A stretch of DNA of 64,000 nt from an uncultured Acidobacteriota bacterium. Its GTDB lineage: Bacteria; Acidobacteriota; CAIWXX01. The position numbers and the translations under genes are program-made. The notes under the pieces were generated by a model. It was not told the DNA's origin. It saw only the letters and a program-made list of their open reading frames with translations, and searched no databases. Of this stretch, positions 36,701-46,296 are shown piece after piece. The DNA lies in NCBI GenBank assembly GCA_903916735.1, contig CAIWXX010000009.1, forward strand, positions 1 through 64,000, written 5' to 3'. Position 1 is the stretch's first letter; every line of letters begins with the position of its first letter.

Positions 36701-37540
36701 ATGCCTGAAACAACCAAGATGACGAAGGACATCACCTTCCACGTTCGCCGGTATGATCCGATGAAGGATAAAGAGCCTTATATGCAATCCTTCCAAGTTC
36801 CCGTTACACCAGGGATGGTCGTGCTGGATGGGCTGCACCATATCAAGGAAAATCTCGATCCAACTCTGGCATTGAGATATTCATGCCGGATGGGCGTTTG
36901 CGGATCCTGCGGCATGCTTCTCAACGGAACGCCGACTCTGGCTTGTAATACGCAGATCCTGGATATCGCCACCACGGATCTCACCGTGGCGCCCCTACCG
37001 AATTTCCACATCATCAAGGATCTTGTGCCTGATCTGATGCCGATGCTCGAAAAACATCGCGCGATTCATCCGTATATCCATCGGGAGAAGCCGGAGGAGC
37101 TCAATGACACTACGGGCGAACACTACCAGACGCCCGAGCAGTTGGAGCACTATCTCCAATTTACTTACTGCATCAAGTGTGGATGCTGTATGGCTGGGTG
37201 CCCCACTCTGGCAACAGATTCGGAATACTTGGGCCCTCAACCCCTGACGCAGGCATATCGATACAATGCGGACACGCGTGATGGGGGCAGGGCTGCAAGG
37301 AATGAAGTAACTGGGGACACTCATGGAGCCTTCCGCTGCCACTATGCCGGTGAATGCTCGCGCGTATGCCCCAAGGGCGTTGATCCAGCCAAGGCTGTTC
37401 AGTTGCTCAAGCGCCAGCTGGTTTTTGATTATCTGCATCTCGCTCAGAAACAAACGCCGTGCGAACTCCTGCACGGTCCCGCAAAAGGTGAGAAAATGCC
37501 CAACATCCCGACAGCTCCAGCCCGAACAGCCGGCGTATAA
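36701..37540 (+). CDS. sdhB: succinate dehydrogenase/fumarate reductase iron-sulfur subunit
   Basis: 279 residues with all three clusters: [2Fe-2S] Cys62, 67, 70 and 82; then CIKCGCCMAGCP and CHYAGECSRVCP for the [4Fe-4S]/[3Fe-4S] clusters. Last gene of the operon, followed by a hairpin terminator. Confidence 0.95.
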   Translation: MPETTKMTKDITFHVRRYDPMKDKEPYMQSFQVPVTPGMVVLDGLHHIKENLDPTLALRYSCRMGVCGSCGMLLNGTPTLACNTQILDIATTDLTVAPLPNFHIIKDLVPDLMPMLEKHRAIHPYIHREKPEELNDTTGEHYQTPEQLEHYLQFTYCIKCGCCMAGCPTLATDSEYLGPQPLTQAYRYNADTRDGGRAARNEVTGDTHGAFRCHYAGECSRVCPKGVDPAKAVQLLKRQLVFDYLHLAQKQTPCELLHGPAKGEKMPNIPTAPARTAGV

Positions 37541-37561
37541 AAACTCACATACGATTTTTTT

Positions 37562-37596
37562 GCCGGCGCTCTGAAGGGGCGCCGGTATCTCTTTTC
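37562..37596 (+). terminator. terminator after sdhB
   Basis: CCGGCGC (37563-37569) and GCGCCGG (37579-37585) form a 7-bp stem extended by two pairs, followed by TATCTCTTTT. Confidence 0.6.
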
Positions 37597-37789
37597 TCCT
37601 CCTAAGCTCTTCGTCGCCGGCGAAGGGCTTCGATTCCATATGATCAGTGCGTTGGAAATCATGATACAGCACTGAAGATAATCGGCGGCATCTCGGTTCC
37701 GGCCTGTGCGATCAGTGATATATGGAGTGGTCAGGTATTTTTTCGCGCTGCCTCTTTTTTCTCGTCTTTTTCGTGGCAAGCTTTCATAC

Positions 37790-37803
37790 TTGCCATATGG
37801 CAA
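37790..37803. repeat. 14-bp palindrome
   Basis: TTGCCATATGGCAA is self-complementary and abuts the larger palindrome; a further TGGCAAG/CTTGCCA pair surrounds it at about 37774-37796. Confidence 0.6.
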
Positions 37804-37843
37804 CAACCTTTGTAATGCTGCGCGCGGCATTACAAAGGTTGTT
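37802..37843. repeat. 42-bp near-perfect palindrome at the IS66 break
   Basis: Arms of 17 bp (37802-37818 and 37827-37843) are perfectly complementary; the central 8 bases extend it with a single T/G mismatch pair. One arm encodes the transposase residues DNNLCN, so the other arm is an inverted copy of transposase sequence. Confidence 0.8.
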
Positions 37844-38295
37844 ATCGATCGGGGCGCCGGGGACATGGAGGAACCGGGTGAGTTTTCCCCAGTGGGTTCT
37901 CATGTAGGTAATTGCCTGACCCAAGCCGGAGTTGGGCTCCACCTTGTGCTCCTTGTTCACCAAGCCATTTCTCAAGCACATCCATCAACGGACCGCTTTC
38001 GGCTTCATGAAAACGCTGCCGCTCATCGGAAGTCATCTTCTGCCGCTTTGTCAGCGCCTCGTTTTTGTAGACCCTGGCCAACACGTCCAAGACATTACGG
38101 CATTCTTCGGGGAAGCGCGTTGCTACTTCAACAAACTTCCTTCTTCCGTGCGCAACGCAGTTGCTGACGATCGTTTCGAACTCCTTGGTGAAATTCCGGA
38201 AAAATTGCTTACCTGCAAATTGGACTTCTATATTTCGGTAAAAAAGATCATGGCTCGCTCTGAAACGCCCGGAGGGGACCTCAGCCGGCTAATGA

Positions 38296-38511
38296 GGGAC
38301 ATCAACGGCCGAAATACTCAGGCATTCAACTGGTGATATCGCCGGGCAGGGCATCTTTGGCAGCGAGATCGCCGAACGGTATGAAAGGGACGCGTTGGCC
38401 ATCTCGATGGCTGCGAAAGTCATCAGACTGGAATCCGAGACAGACCACCCCCGGCCGGCGGCAAATCTCCAGCTGTCGGATCAACGCTTGACTGCGAAAA
38501 ATGAAAAATGA
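38296..38511 (+). other. coding-like orphan frame before dsbD
   Basis: 71 codons open on the plus strand, without a clear start, read smoothly (GQGIFGSEIAERYERD, then ALAISMAAKVIRLESETDHP). It may be the tail of a gene interrupted by the IS66 event. No family recognised; no ribosome site. Confidence 0.25.
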
Positions 38512-38564
38512 AGACCTGGCCCCAGGCTTTCGAGTATGATCTTAATGCGAAGAGGAGAGAGAGC

Positions 38565-40388
38565 ATGAAACGGTTGAGCCTGTGTTTATGCATACTGATG
38601 GTTTCCGGCGGCATCCTGCATGGCCGGAAGGAAGAGCCGATCGTTTCGGCTTCGATAGCAGTGCCGGTCTATCATTTTGTCGTTGGTCAAACATATCCCA
38701 TCTCGATTGATATCCATATTCGTGAGCCTTACCATATCAATTCAAACAAGCCTCTCGATGAGTTCCTCATTCCGACGACTGTGCAGCTTCAGCCACAGGC
38801 AGGCATGGCGTTCGGGAAGATTGGCTTTCCGGCAGCGACCGTCAAGCAACTCGAAATCTCCGAAAGTCCGATGGCGATTTATGAAGGGACAATCCACATA
38901 AAAACGTCGGTTGGAGTGGCTGCTGACTTCCAGGGGAAAGAAGTAATTCTCGACGGCGTCATCGGCTATCAGGCTTGTGACAACCGCAAGTGTCTGGCCC
39001 CAGCCAAAGCGACTTTCAGGCGAATCGTCCTGATGAGTGCCGAGACTGGTTCGGTTGTACCTCCGAGTCCGGCAGAAAAGCCGACTCAATCGGCTGCTGA
39101 TCAAACCGTGACGCCTGCCCCTCAAAGCTCAAACAGAAATATTCAGCTGCCGGCGGGAGTGAATTTCGCGGATAAAGGACTGCTGTTGACTTTCCTCCTG
39201 GTTTTTCTTGGCGGATTGGCTTTGAACCTGACCCCGTGCGTCTATCCGCTCATCCCGATCACGATCAGTTATTTTGGAGGGCAGTCTGAGGGAAAGAAAG
39301 GGAATGTCATTATCCATTCTTTCCTCTATGTGATCGGAATGGCCGTCACTTATTCCGTACTGGGCGTGATCGCTGCCTTCACAGGAAGTTTGTTCGGATC
39401 GGCACTGCAGTACCCACCGATTCTTATTGCCATTGCGATCGTGATGGTGCTCCTGGCTCTCAGCATGTTCGATGTATATGAACTGCGAATGCCTTCCTTT
39501 TTCAATCGAGTTGCGGGTGGTTCTCAAAAGGGATTTTTTGGAACATTTTTCATGGGGCTGACAGTCGGCATCGTGGCGGCGCCATGTATCGGACCTTTCG
39601 TCCTGGGTCTTTTGACCTATGTGGGCAACAAAGCCAATGTGCTCTTGGGATTCTCTCTGTTTTTTGTTCTGGCCCTTGGATTGGGAATGCCATTCCTATT
39701 CTTGGGCATCTTCTCAGGAAGCATCGGCAAATTACCGCGTTCTGGAGCCTGGATGGTGTGGGCCCGGACCAATTTTGGATTCTTTCTCATCGCCATGGCG
39801 ATTTATTTCGTAAGATCATTGATGCCCAATTCACTCTATGAGTACCTGGGTCTGGCGATGACGATGCTGATCGCCGGGATTTATATGGCATGGATCGAGC
39901 CGACGAAATCGGCAGGAAAATCATTTGGCTATGTTCGGAATATTGTCGGCGTTATCTTTTTTCTCCTGGCGCTACATTTCGCTGTGACTGGAATTCAAGA
40001 CTACAAGAGCGTGGATGCGATCAATTGGACACCTTATTCAGACAGTAAGCTTGCTGAGGCCGCCGCAAGCGGCAGACCGGTGATGATCGATTTTTTCACT
40101 GAATGGTGTGTCGCCTGTAAAGAGCTTGATAAAAAAACATTTGCCGATGCGGACGTGATCGCTACAGCCGGAAGTTTCATCATGCTGAAAGCCGACATCA
40201 CCTCGGCCGATGATCCTCGAGTCAAGATCATGACGGAAAAATACGCAATTAAAGGAGTGCCGACACTCGTCTTCCTGAGCCCCGACGGAAGAGAGATGCC
40301 GGATCTTCGTGTCACAGGATTTGAGCCAAGAAATGAATTTTTGCCCAAGATGAATCGCGCTCTGGCACTCAGCAATAAAGGCAATTGA
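38565..40388 (+). CDS. dsbD: thiol:disulfide interchange protein DsbD
   Basis: Passes electrons from cytoplasmic thioredoxin to periplasmic thiol proteins. ATG 38565 (607 residues), preceded by GAGGAG. Signal peptide 1-20; N-terminal alpha domain with ACDNRKCLAPA (redox Cys pair); central membrane domain of about eight helices (LNLTPCVYPLIPITISYF and VAAPCIGPFVLGL hold its Cys pair); C-terminal thioredoxin domain with FTEWCVACKELDKKTF. Complete. A TATGAT at 38535-38540 may be its -10. Confidence 0.93.
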   Translation: MKRLSLCLCILMVSGGILHGRKEEPIVSASIAVPVYHFVVGQTYPISIDIHIREPYHINSNKPLDEFLIPTTVQLQPQAGMAFGKIGFPAATVKQLEISESPMAIYEGTIHIKTSVGVAADFQGKEVILDGVIGYQACDNRKCLAPAKATFRRIVLMSAETGSVVPPSPAEKPTQSAADQTVTPAPQSSNRNIQLPAGVNFADKGLLLTFLLVFLGGLALNLTPCVYPLIPITISYFGGQSEGKKGNVIIHSFLYVIGMAVTYSVLGVIAAFTGSLFGSALQYPPILIAIAIVMVLLALSMFDVYELRMPSFFNRVAGGSQKGFFGTFFMGLTVGIVAAPCIGPFVLGLLTYVGNKANVLLGFSLFFVLALGLGMPFLFLGIFSGSIGKLPRSGAWMVWARTNFGFFLIAMAIYFVRSLMPNSLYEYLGLAMTMLIAGIYMAWIEPTKSAGKSFGYVRNIVGVIFFLLALHFAVTGIQDYKSVDAINWTPYSDSKLAEAAASGRPVMIDFFTEWCVACKELDKKTFADADVIATAGSFIMLKADITSADDPRVKIMTEKYAIKGVPTLVFLSPDGREMPDLRVTGFEPRNEFLPKMNRALALSNKGN

Positions 40389-40607
40389 AGGTAGGATCGG
40401 GTCTCTGAATTTCTTAGGTTTGGTCGCCATCTTCGAGCCGGATGAAACCAATTTGTCCATATTTGCTCTCATAAGATGGGGCATTCAGATCGTGATTCAG
40501 CCCTGTTTCTGCAGTATCAGTGGAATTTTAGTATTCACTAGTCAGATCGAAGCAGTTGGCTGACACGTTGGTTCCAACTGAAGAGCAGATGCAAACCGGC
40601 CGATCAC

Positions 40608-40635
40608 TTGACCTCGCCGTAGAATAGGGTACGAT
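40608..40635 (+). promoter_or_regulatory. promoter and palindromic ribosome site of the 515-residue protein gene
   Basis: TTGACC (40608-40613), 16-bp spacer, TACGAT (40630-40635). Downstream, the ribosome site GGAGG lies inside a 12-bp palindrome ACCTCCGGAGGT (40649-40660), which could partly hide it in the mRNA. The rest of 40389-40607 has no gene. Confidence 0.5.
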
Positions 40636-40668
40636 GAATACCAAGAAAACCTCCGGAGGTACTGAGCC

Positions 40669-42216
40669 ATGCAGATGCAGGGACGATTGGTTCTTCTGGC
40701 TGTTGCCATTAGCATAGCCGGGCTTGCTGTCTACAGAATCAGCGGGCGATCCGCCAAAACTGAGCCGACGACCATTGCGCAGGGAACAGCCGCGATACCT
40801 GTTCCTCAAGGATGGGAGTCTCATTCTGATCCAGTGGGTTTATCGGTCCAGACACCTGTTGGATGGACAATGAATACTGATCGACACATGGGCCGTGTTG
40901 ATCTTCATGGGGCGGCCAGTGAACAGATCATCATCTGGCCGATCTTTGTGCCCGGTCTCCTTGATGCTTCGTCGGCCGTGGTCGTTCTGAGGCGGCTGGC
41001 GTCTCAAGTCCTCCCTGATGTCGCGTGGAATGTCATTCCAACGACAAGCAGCAATACGGTTCGGATGTCGGGACGTTCCTCCGGTCGTTCGACTCTGGCA
41101 CTATTGACCTGGACCGCCGGCCCCAAGGGGAGTGCGGCCTATCTTTACCTGATCTCAGCGCCTGAACAGCAGTTTCGTCAGGGGCAGGGTGATTTTGCGA
41201 GAATTCTTCAGAGTCTCAACATCGCCGGCCCACAGGCAGGTGAAACATCGAGCGCACCCCAGGTCAATTATGTCGCCTGGCAGGATCCGCGTGAGAGGGC
41301 ATTTACGGTGGAAGTTCCAAATCAGTGGAAAGTAACGGGTGGGCTTTTCAGGTTTGCCTCCGTCGATACGCGCCCGGTTGTTGATATGACTTCGCCGGAT
41401 GGTCAGATTCATGTGACAGGCGGCGACGCCGAAATTCCGCCTTTCACGATCCCCAACCAGACGCTGAAAATGTCGGGATTTTCCGAAGGTTCATGGTATT
41501 CCCCGGGGTACGGCGTGAACATGATGGTGCGCAACTATCACTCCGGTGTGGAATTCGCAAAAGAATATGTATCGACCAAGGTGGCTCGAAATTGTGAAAA
41601 CCTGGATTTTGTTCAGGAGCGCGACCGCCCTGATGTTGCGAAAGCCATTAATTCCATCTACTCGCAATTTGGCGCCGGGGTGGCTTCCATGCAGCTCTCA
41701 ACCGGCGAAGTTGCCTTTACATGCACAAGCGGAGGACGGCCAATGGCCGGCTACTACTTCGCTGGAACATTGCTGACACAAGTTGCAGGAATGCCGGGCG
41801 GCCTCTGGAGCGTGCAGATGTTGTATGGATTTCTTGCGACGCCCGATCAGGCGACGACAGCGCAAGGTGTTCTGGATCATGGGCTACAAACTTTTCAGTA
41901 CAATCCCGCTTGGTGGAAAATGCAACAAAATCTGGCAGGACTGACATCACAGATCGTGACCAAAACCAACAATGAAATTTCGAATATCATCAATGACAAC
42001 TACTGGAGCAAACAGACATCCGATGATGAATTAAGCCGGCGGCGGTCGAATGCGACGCTTGGTTTGGTTGATGTCATCGATGAGGCGACTGGACGCGAGA
42101 TCAAGGTCGAAAGCGGCTCCAATTATTATTGGATTGATCCACGGGGTGCGATCGTCGGCACGGATACATATACGAAGCCGTCGATCGATTTCCGAGAGCT
42201 TTTACAGCTTCCCTAA
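40669..42216 (+). CDS. secreted two-halved protein of unknown function
   Basis: 515 residues with an N-terminal membrane/signal segment (RLVLLAVAISIAGLAVY). Two regions look alike: about 45-180 (VPQGWESHSDPVGLSVQTP ... FARILQSL) and about 205-415 (WQDPRERAFTVEVPNQWKV ... LDHGLQTFQ). Both begin with a GW/QW strand followed by a LSVQ/FTVE strand, as in PsbP/Mog1-like lipid- or protein-binding folds; that fold is inference. The C-terminal 60 residues end in SGSNYYWIDPRGAIVGTDTY. No catalytic motif. GGAGG precedes the ATG. Confidence 0.75.
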   Translation: MQMQGRLVLLAVAISIAGLAVYRISGRSAKTEPTTIAQGTAAIPVPQGWESHSDPVGLSVQTPVGWTMNTDRHMGRVDLHGAASEQIIIWPIFVPGLLDASSAVVVLRRLASQVLPDVAWNVIPTTSSNTVRMSGRSSGRSTLALLTWTAGPKGSAAYLYLISAPEQQFRQGQGDFARILQSLNIAGPQAGETSSAPQVNYVAWQDPRERAFTVEVPNQWKVTGGLFRFASVDTRPVVDMTSPDGQIHVTGGDAEIPPFTIPNQTLKMSGFSEGSWYSPGYGVNMMVRNYHSGVEFAKEYVSTKVARNCENLDFVQERDRPDVAKAINSIYSQFGAGVASMQLSTGEVAFTCTSGGRPMAGYYFAGTLLTQVAGMPGGLWSVQMLYGFLATPDQATTAQGVLDHGLQTFQYNPAWWKMQQNLAGLTSQIVTKTNNEISNIINDNYWSKQTSDDELSRRRSNATLGLVDVIDEATGREIKVESGSNYYWIDPRGAIVGTDTYTKPSIDFRELLQLP

Positions 42217-42337
42217 TGCGAATTTTATTTGGGAATCCGTTTGAAGCGACCATGCAGAAGCACCGACAGTGTCGGAAACTGGATCATCAACTCAGAACTT
42301 TCCATGGAATGAGGCACTCAACGAAGGAGAGGCATGC

Positions 42338-42787
42338 ATGACACACTATTGCCTGCGTTATCTTTTTCTGCTTGCATCCGTCGTTATCGTATTGATGGCG
42401 TGTCACGTGGCGCACGCCGGCCTGTGCACGCTGGTCGAGGAAAATTCCGGTTGTACTCTGAAGCTGAACCCCGGTGATTCGTTATCCGTACGGCTGGCAG
42501 GGAACCTGACGACAGGGTATCAATGGGAAATCATTTCTTATGACAAGCCTGTGCTACGTCCGATCGGAGAACCGGATTATGCCGCCAACAGCAAAGCGAT
42601 AGGCGCCGGCGGCATGTATACATTCCGATTTGAGGCCGTGGCGCCTGGCACCACCTGTTTGAAAATGATCTACCACAGGACGTGGGAGAAGGGCATCGCG
42701 CCTCTACGGGCATTTCAAATAAGCCTCATCGTCTCCAAAGAGAGCGCGGGTTGCCAGACACAAAACGGCCCATCGGACAATGAATAA
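42338..42787 (+). CDS. chagasin-like (I42) cysteine-protease inhibitor
   Basis: Exported 149-residue protein. A signal peptide covers about 1-27 (LFLLASVVIVLMACHVAHA). The three inhibitory loops of the chagasin family are visible: NLTTGYQW (56-63), GAGGMYTF (89-96) and RTWEKG (114-119, normally RPWE). ATG 42338 follows AAGGAGAGG. The target would be a papain-type peptidase, none of which is seen in this window. Converges on pckG. Confidence 0.85.
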   Translation: MTHYCLRYLFLLASVVIVLMACHVAHAGLCTLVEENSGCTLKLNPGDSLSVRLAGNLTTGYQWEIISYDKPVLRPIGEPDYAANSKAIGAGGMYTFRFEAVAPGTTCLKMIYHRTWEKGIAPLRAFQISLIVSKESAGCQTQNGPSDNE

Positions 42788-42816
42788 GCACCTGACTTGA
42801 ATTTTTCGGTTCGTTC

Positions 42817-44628
42817 TCACATGGTTTTCTCAACTCGTTCCTGAAAAGCCTTCCGTTGCTTTTCCATTTCGGCTGGCAGGCGGTTTCCAAACTTCCTGAA
42901 AAACTGCGTCAATTCCTGAGCCTCGGAGAGGAGGTCCTTTCGTTCTACGTCCATCACTGACCGGAATTTTTCCGGCTTAAAATCGAGTCCCGCCCACACG
43001 ATGTCCTCATATCGAGGCACCTGTCCGATGGGCGTCTGTTCGGCCGAAGCGTTGCCGTTGACTCGATCGATAATCCATTTGATTGCTCGCATGTTCTGTC
43101 CATATCCCGGCCAGATGAACTTTCCATCAGCATCCTTTCTGAACCAATTCACGCGGAAGATCTTCGGCAAGCGGTAGCCTTTGGTTTCCATGTTCAGCCA
43201 ATGTTGCCAGTAGTCGGCCATGTGGTATCCGGCGAACGGCAACATTGCGAATGGGTCACGTCTGATCGCCGCCTGGCCGATGGCAGCGGCGGTGGCTTCT
43301 GATCCCATTGTTGCCGCCATGAACACCCCATGCTTCCAGTCGAATGATTCGTACACCAATGGAAACGACTTGGAAAGACGGCCGCCAAAAATAAAAGCGC
43401 TGATAGGCACGCCCTGAGGATCTTCCCATGCCGGATCAATTGTCGGACACTGCGATGCGGGAGCTGTGAAGCGCGAGTTCGGATGAGCTGCGGGGTGATC
43501 CATCCCGGGTGTCCAATCGTTGCCTTTCCAGTCGATAACATGAGCCGGCGCCGGGCCCATGCCTTCCCACCACACATCTCCGTCATCAGTCAACGCCACA
43601 TTTGTGAAGATGCTGTTTTTCTTAATTGTGTCCATGGCGATGGGGTTTGAGTCGTAGGATGTACCCGGTGCGACGCCGAAAAAGCCGGCTTCGGGGTTAA
43701 TGGCCCTGAGTGTGTTGTCGGGTGCCGGCTTGACCCATGCAATGTCATCGCCGATGGTCGATGCTTTCCAGCCCTCCAGCTCTTTTGGAGGAACGATCAT
43801 GGCGAGATTGGTTTTTCCGCAGGCGCTGGGGAAGGCCGCCGCGACATATGTTTTTTTCCCGTCCGGGGATTGCAGCCCCAGGATGAGCATGTGTTCGGCG
43901 AGCCACCCCTGATCACGGGCCATGACCGATCCGATGCGCAGAGCCAGGCATTTTTTGCCAAGAAGAGCATTGCCGCCATAGCCGCTCCCATAAGACCAGA
44001 TTTCGCGTGTTTCCGGAAAATGGGAAATAAATTTGTTTCCGATATTCCCTTCACACGGCCATGGCACATCCTTCTGGTCGGGGGAGAGCGGCGCGCCGAC
44101 GGAATGAAGGCACCGAATAAAAAAATCGCTTCCCAGCTGATCCAGTACCGCCTGGCCCATGCGCGTCATGATCCGCATATTGACGACGACATAGGGCGAG
44201 TCGGTTATTTGAATGCCGATCTGCGCGACAGGTGACCCTAACGGTCCCATGCTGAATGGAATGATATACAGTGTCCTCCCTCTCATGCATCCGCTAAAAT
44301 TCTTGCGGAGGATTTGTTTCATCCCTTCCGGCTCCATCCAGTTGTTGGTAGGACCCGCGTCTTCCTGTTTCTGAGAACAGATGAATGTGCGCTCTTCCAC
44401 ACGAGCCACATCGCTCGGATGAGAGCGCGCCAGAAAACAATTTGGCCGCCTGTGAGGGTTCAATCGGGTAAATGTTCCGCTTTGAACCATCTCCTCACAG
44501 AGTTGGTCGTATTCCATTTGTGATCCATCGCACCAATGAATCCCGTCGGGTTTGCACATTGCCGCGATTTCATCGACCCATGCAAGCAAACTGGTATTGG
44601 ATGTTCGTTTCCGTCCGTCGTTTGTCAT
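42817..44628 (-). CDS. pckG: phosphoenolpyruvate carboxykinase (GTP)
   Basis: Interconverts oxaloacetate and PEP with GTP. 603 residues, usual size. The P-loop [12 protein letters not shown] with its reactive Cys is specific to the GTP family; [12 protein letters not shown] and [14 protein letters not shown] are conserved. Solitary gene; its upstream region can fold into a three-stem structure (44650-44715). Could act in gluconeogenesis or, in an anaerobe, in PEP carboxylation. Confidence 0.96.
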   Translation of the reverse strand: MTNDGRKRTSNTSLLAWVDEIAAMCKPDGIHWCDGSQMEYDQLCEEMVQSGTFTRLNPHRRPNCFLARSHPSDVARVEERTFICSQKQEDAGPTNNWMEPEGMKQILRKNFSGCMRGRTLYIIPFSMGPLGSPVAQIGIQITDSPYVVVNMRIMTRMGQAVLDQLGSDFFIRCLHSVGAPLSPDQKDVPWPCEGNIGNKFISHFPETREIWSYGSGYGGNALLGKKCLALRIGSVMARDQGWLAEHMLILGLQSPDGKKTYVAAAFPSACGKTNLAMIVPPKELEGWKASTIGDDIAWVKPAPDNTLRAINPEAGFFGVAPGTSYDSNPIAMDTIKKNSIFTNVALTDDGDVWWEGMGPAPAHVIDWKGNDWTPGMDHPAAHPNSRFTAPASQCPTIDPAWEDPQGVPISAFIFGGRLSKSFPLVYESFDWKHGVFMAATMGSEATAAAIGQAAIRRDPFAMLPFAGYHMADYWQHWLNMETKGYRLPKIFRVNWFRKDADGKFIWPGYGQNMRAIKWIIDRVNGNASAEQTPIGQVPRYEDIVWAGLDFKPEKFRSVMDVERKDLLSEAQELTQFFRKFGNRLPAEMEKQRKAFQERVEKTM

Positions 44629-44649
44629 ACGAAAATGCCTCTCATTCTC

Positions 44650-44715
44650 ACGTCACGATAGCGTTATTAATAATATCGACCACCGAGTTAGGCTACCCCA
44701 GGTAGCGGGTGACGT
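44650..44715. other. possible three-way-junction RNA structure upstream of pckG
   Basis: Outer stem ACGTCAC (44650-44656)/GTGACGT (44709-44715), second stem CGATA (44656-44660)/TATCG (44674-44678), third stem GCTACC (44692-44697)-cca-GGTAGC (44701-44706). It starts 22 nt upstream of the pckG ATG on the minus strand. May be chance; no known riboswitch class recognised. Confidence 0.3.
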
Positions 44716-44826
44716 CAATGCTGCGACAGGGATGACGATTGCAAAATTTGAAAATGGAACTGATGACCGCTCTGCATGGATATTCTAAATGGAGCGCGCG
44801 GCATGGAAACAAATCCCACGTCGGTG

Positions 44827-44832
44827 TATAAG
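44827..44832 (+). promoter_or_regulatory. candidate -10 element of gcvPA
   Basis: TATAAG, 66 nt before the gcvPA ATG. The -35 (TGGAAA at 18-bp spacing) is weak. The leader is too short for a tandem glycine riboswitch and none of its motifs are visible. Confidence 0.35.
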
Positions 44833-44898
44833 ATTGAGAGAGGATGCGTGCAACGCGGCGTTTCACTCATTGAACGGTATTGAGGAAGAGGATTGCTT

Positions 44899-46296
44899 AT
44901 GGACGAGAAGAATCCGGTCAACGGCTATAACGTGCATACTCTGAAAGACCGGCGAGAAATGCTGGATGCTATTGGCCTGTCTTCGATCGATGATCTTTTT
45001 TCGCAGATACCTTCGGAAATCAGATTGCACCGGCCGCTCAATCTTCCGCCGGCGCAAAGCGAATGGGAGTTGGACAAACGTCTCCATGCCCTCGCCGCTC
45101 AGAATGCCACCACGCGGACTCACCTGAGTCTGCTTGGAGGCGGCGCGTATGAACATTACATCCCAGCCGTCGTGCCGACTTTGACCGCGCGCGGTGAATA
45201 CCTGACGGCTTACACGCCGTACCAGCCGGAGATGAGCCAGGGTATTTTGCGTGTGCTTCATGATTTCCAGATTGTGATGGGCCGAATGCTCGGCCTGCCT
45301 GCGGTCAACTGTTCAGTCTACGACGGCGCCACGGCACTTGCCGAGGCGGCCTGGATGGCATGCAGCATCACAAATCGGCGGCACGTGGTTGTGACGGAAG
45401 CTCTTTGGCCCGAATATTCTCAAGTGTTGAATACGTATATGAGAGGGCGAAATGTCACGGTGTCGGTGATTCCAACTGATGCCATGACTGGTTCCATGGA
45501 TCTCGAAAAGCTCGCCGGTTCACTGAAAGACACTCCAGCCGCGGCCGTTTTAACTCAAACACCGAATGGCTATGGTGTCCTCGAACCCATCGAGCATATT
45601 TCAAAAATGTGCCATTCATGTGGCACCTTGTCGAACGTCAGCTGCTACCCCATGATGCTTGGCTGCCTGAAAGCTCCCGGCAAGCAGGGAGCCGACATCG
45701 TGACGTGTGAAGGCCAGAGTCTGGGATTGGCGCTTAATGGAGGCGGCCCTTATCTGGGCGTCATGGCGACGCACGAAGACAATATCAAATTTCTCCCGGG
45801 GCGCATTGTCGGCGAGTGCGATGACCTCAAGATGGAAAAAGCGCTGGCGCTCGTCAAGGAGAGCCGTGAACAGCATGTCGCCCGAGACAAAGCGACCAGC
45901 CATATCTGTTCCAACCAGGCGTTGTTGGCAATGCGCATTCTGGTCTACCTGTCGGCCGTGGGGGAGCACGGTTTTCAGAAAATATCACGATTGAATGCGA
46001 GCAAGGCGCATTACATATGTGAGCGGCTTTGCGAATTACCCGGTGTGCGGCGGACGCACACGGGTCACTTCTTCAATGAATTCCTGCTCGATCTTCCTTG
46101 CGAAACGGCCCCACTTCTTGTGACACTCCAAAAGCAAGGTATCTTCGGCGGGATCGATTTTTCGAGGCTCTATCCGAACAGCGACCGAAAGCTCCTCCTC
46201 GCAGTGACCGAGACAAAATCAAAGACCGAGCTGGATCGAATCACGGATGTTTTCAGACGCGCCATCGCAGAATTGGGCGGAGTCATCAGATCATGA
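44899..46296 (+). CDS. gcvPA: glycine dehydrogenase (decarboxylating) subunit 1
   Basis: N-terminal half of the P protein of the glycine cleavage system. 465 residues from ATG 44899 (GAGGAAGAGG six bases upstream). GAYEHYIPAVV, ARGEYLTAYTPYQPEMSQG and NGGGPYLGVMA are characteristic. Shares an ATGA overlap with gcvPB. The T, H and L proteins are not in the window. Confidence 0.95.
   Translation: MDEKNPVNGYNVHTLKDRREMLDAIGLSSIDDLFSQIPSEIRLHRPLNLPPAQSEWELDKRLHALAAQNATTRTHLSLLGGGAYEHYIPAVVPTLTARGEYLTAYTPYQPEMSQGILRVLHDFQIVMGRMLGLPAVNCSVYDGATALAEAAWMACSITNRRHVVVTEALWPEYSQVLNTYMRGRNVTVSVIPTDAMTGSMDLEKLAGSLKDTPAAAVLTQTPNGYGVLEPIEHISKMCHSCGTLSNVSCYPMMLGCLKAPGKQGADIVTCEGQSLGLALNGGGPYLGVMATHEDNIKFLPGRIVGECDDLKMEKALALVKESREQHVARDKATSHICSNQALLAMRILVYLSAVGEHGFQKISRLNASKAHYICERLCELPGVRRTHTGHFFNEFLLDLPCETAPLLVTLQKQGIFGGIDFSRLYPNSDRKLLLAVTETKSKTELDRITDVFRRAIAELGGVIRS

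Larger units (their letters stand above)
37784..38288 (-). pseudogene. decayed IS66-family transposase, C-terminal part
   Basis: Two minus-strand frames together read as an IS66 transposase. The upstream frame (from about 38288) contains NCVAHGRRKFVEVATRFPEE, RNVLDVLARVYKNEALTKRQ and PLMDVLEKWLGEQ. After a one-base insertion near 37950 the second frame continues EHKVEPNSGLGQAI, then THWGKLTRFLHVPGAPIDNN. The 5' part is cut by a TAG at 38289-38291, and the product breaks off after DNNLC, where a palindrome begins. No terminal repeats or companion orfs are seen, so it is an immobile remnant. Confidence 0.85.

Noticed and set aside
44629-44898. Glycine riboswitch before gcvPA
   Set aside because: The leader after the only -10 candidate is too short and the conserved aptamer blocks are absent.
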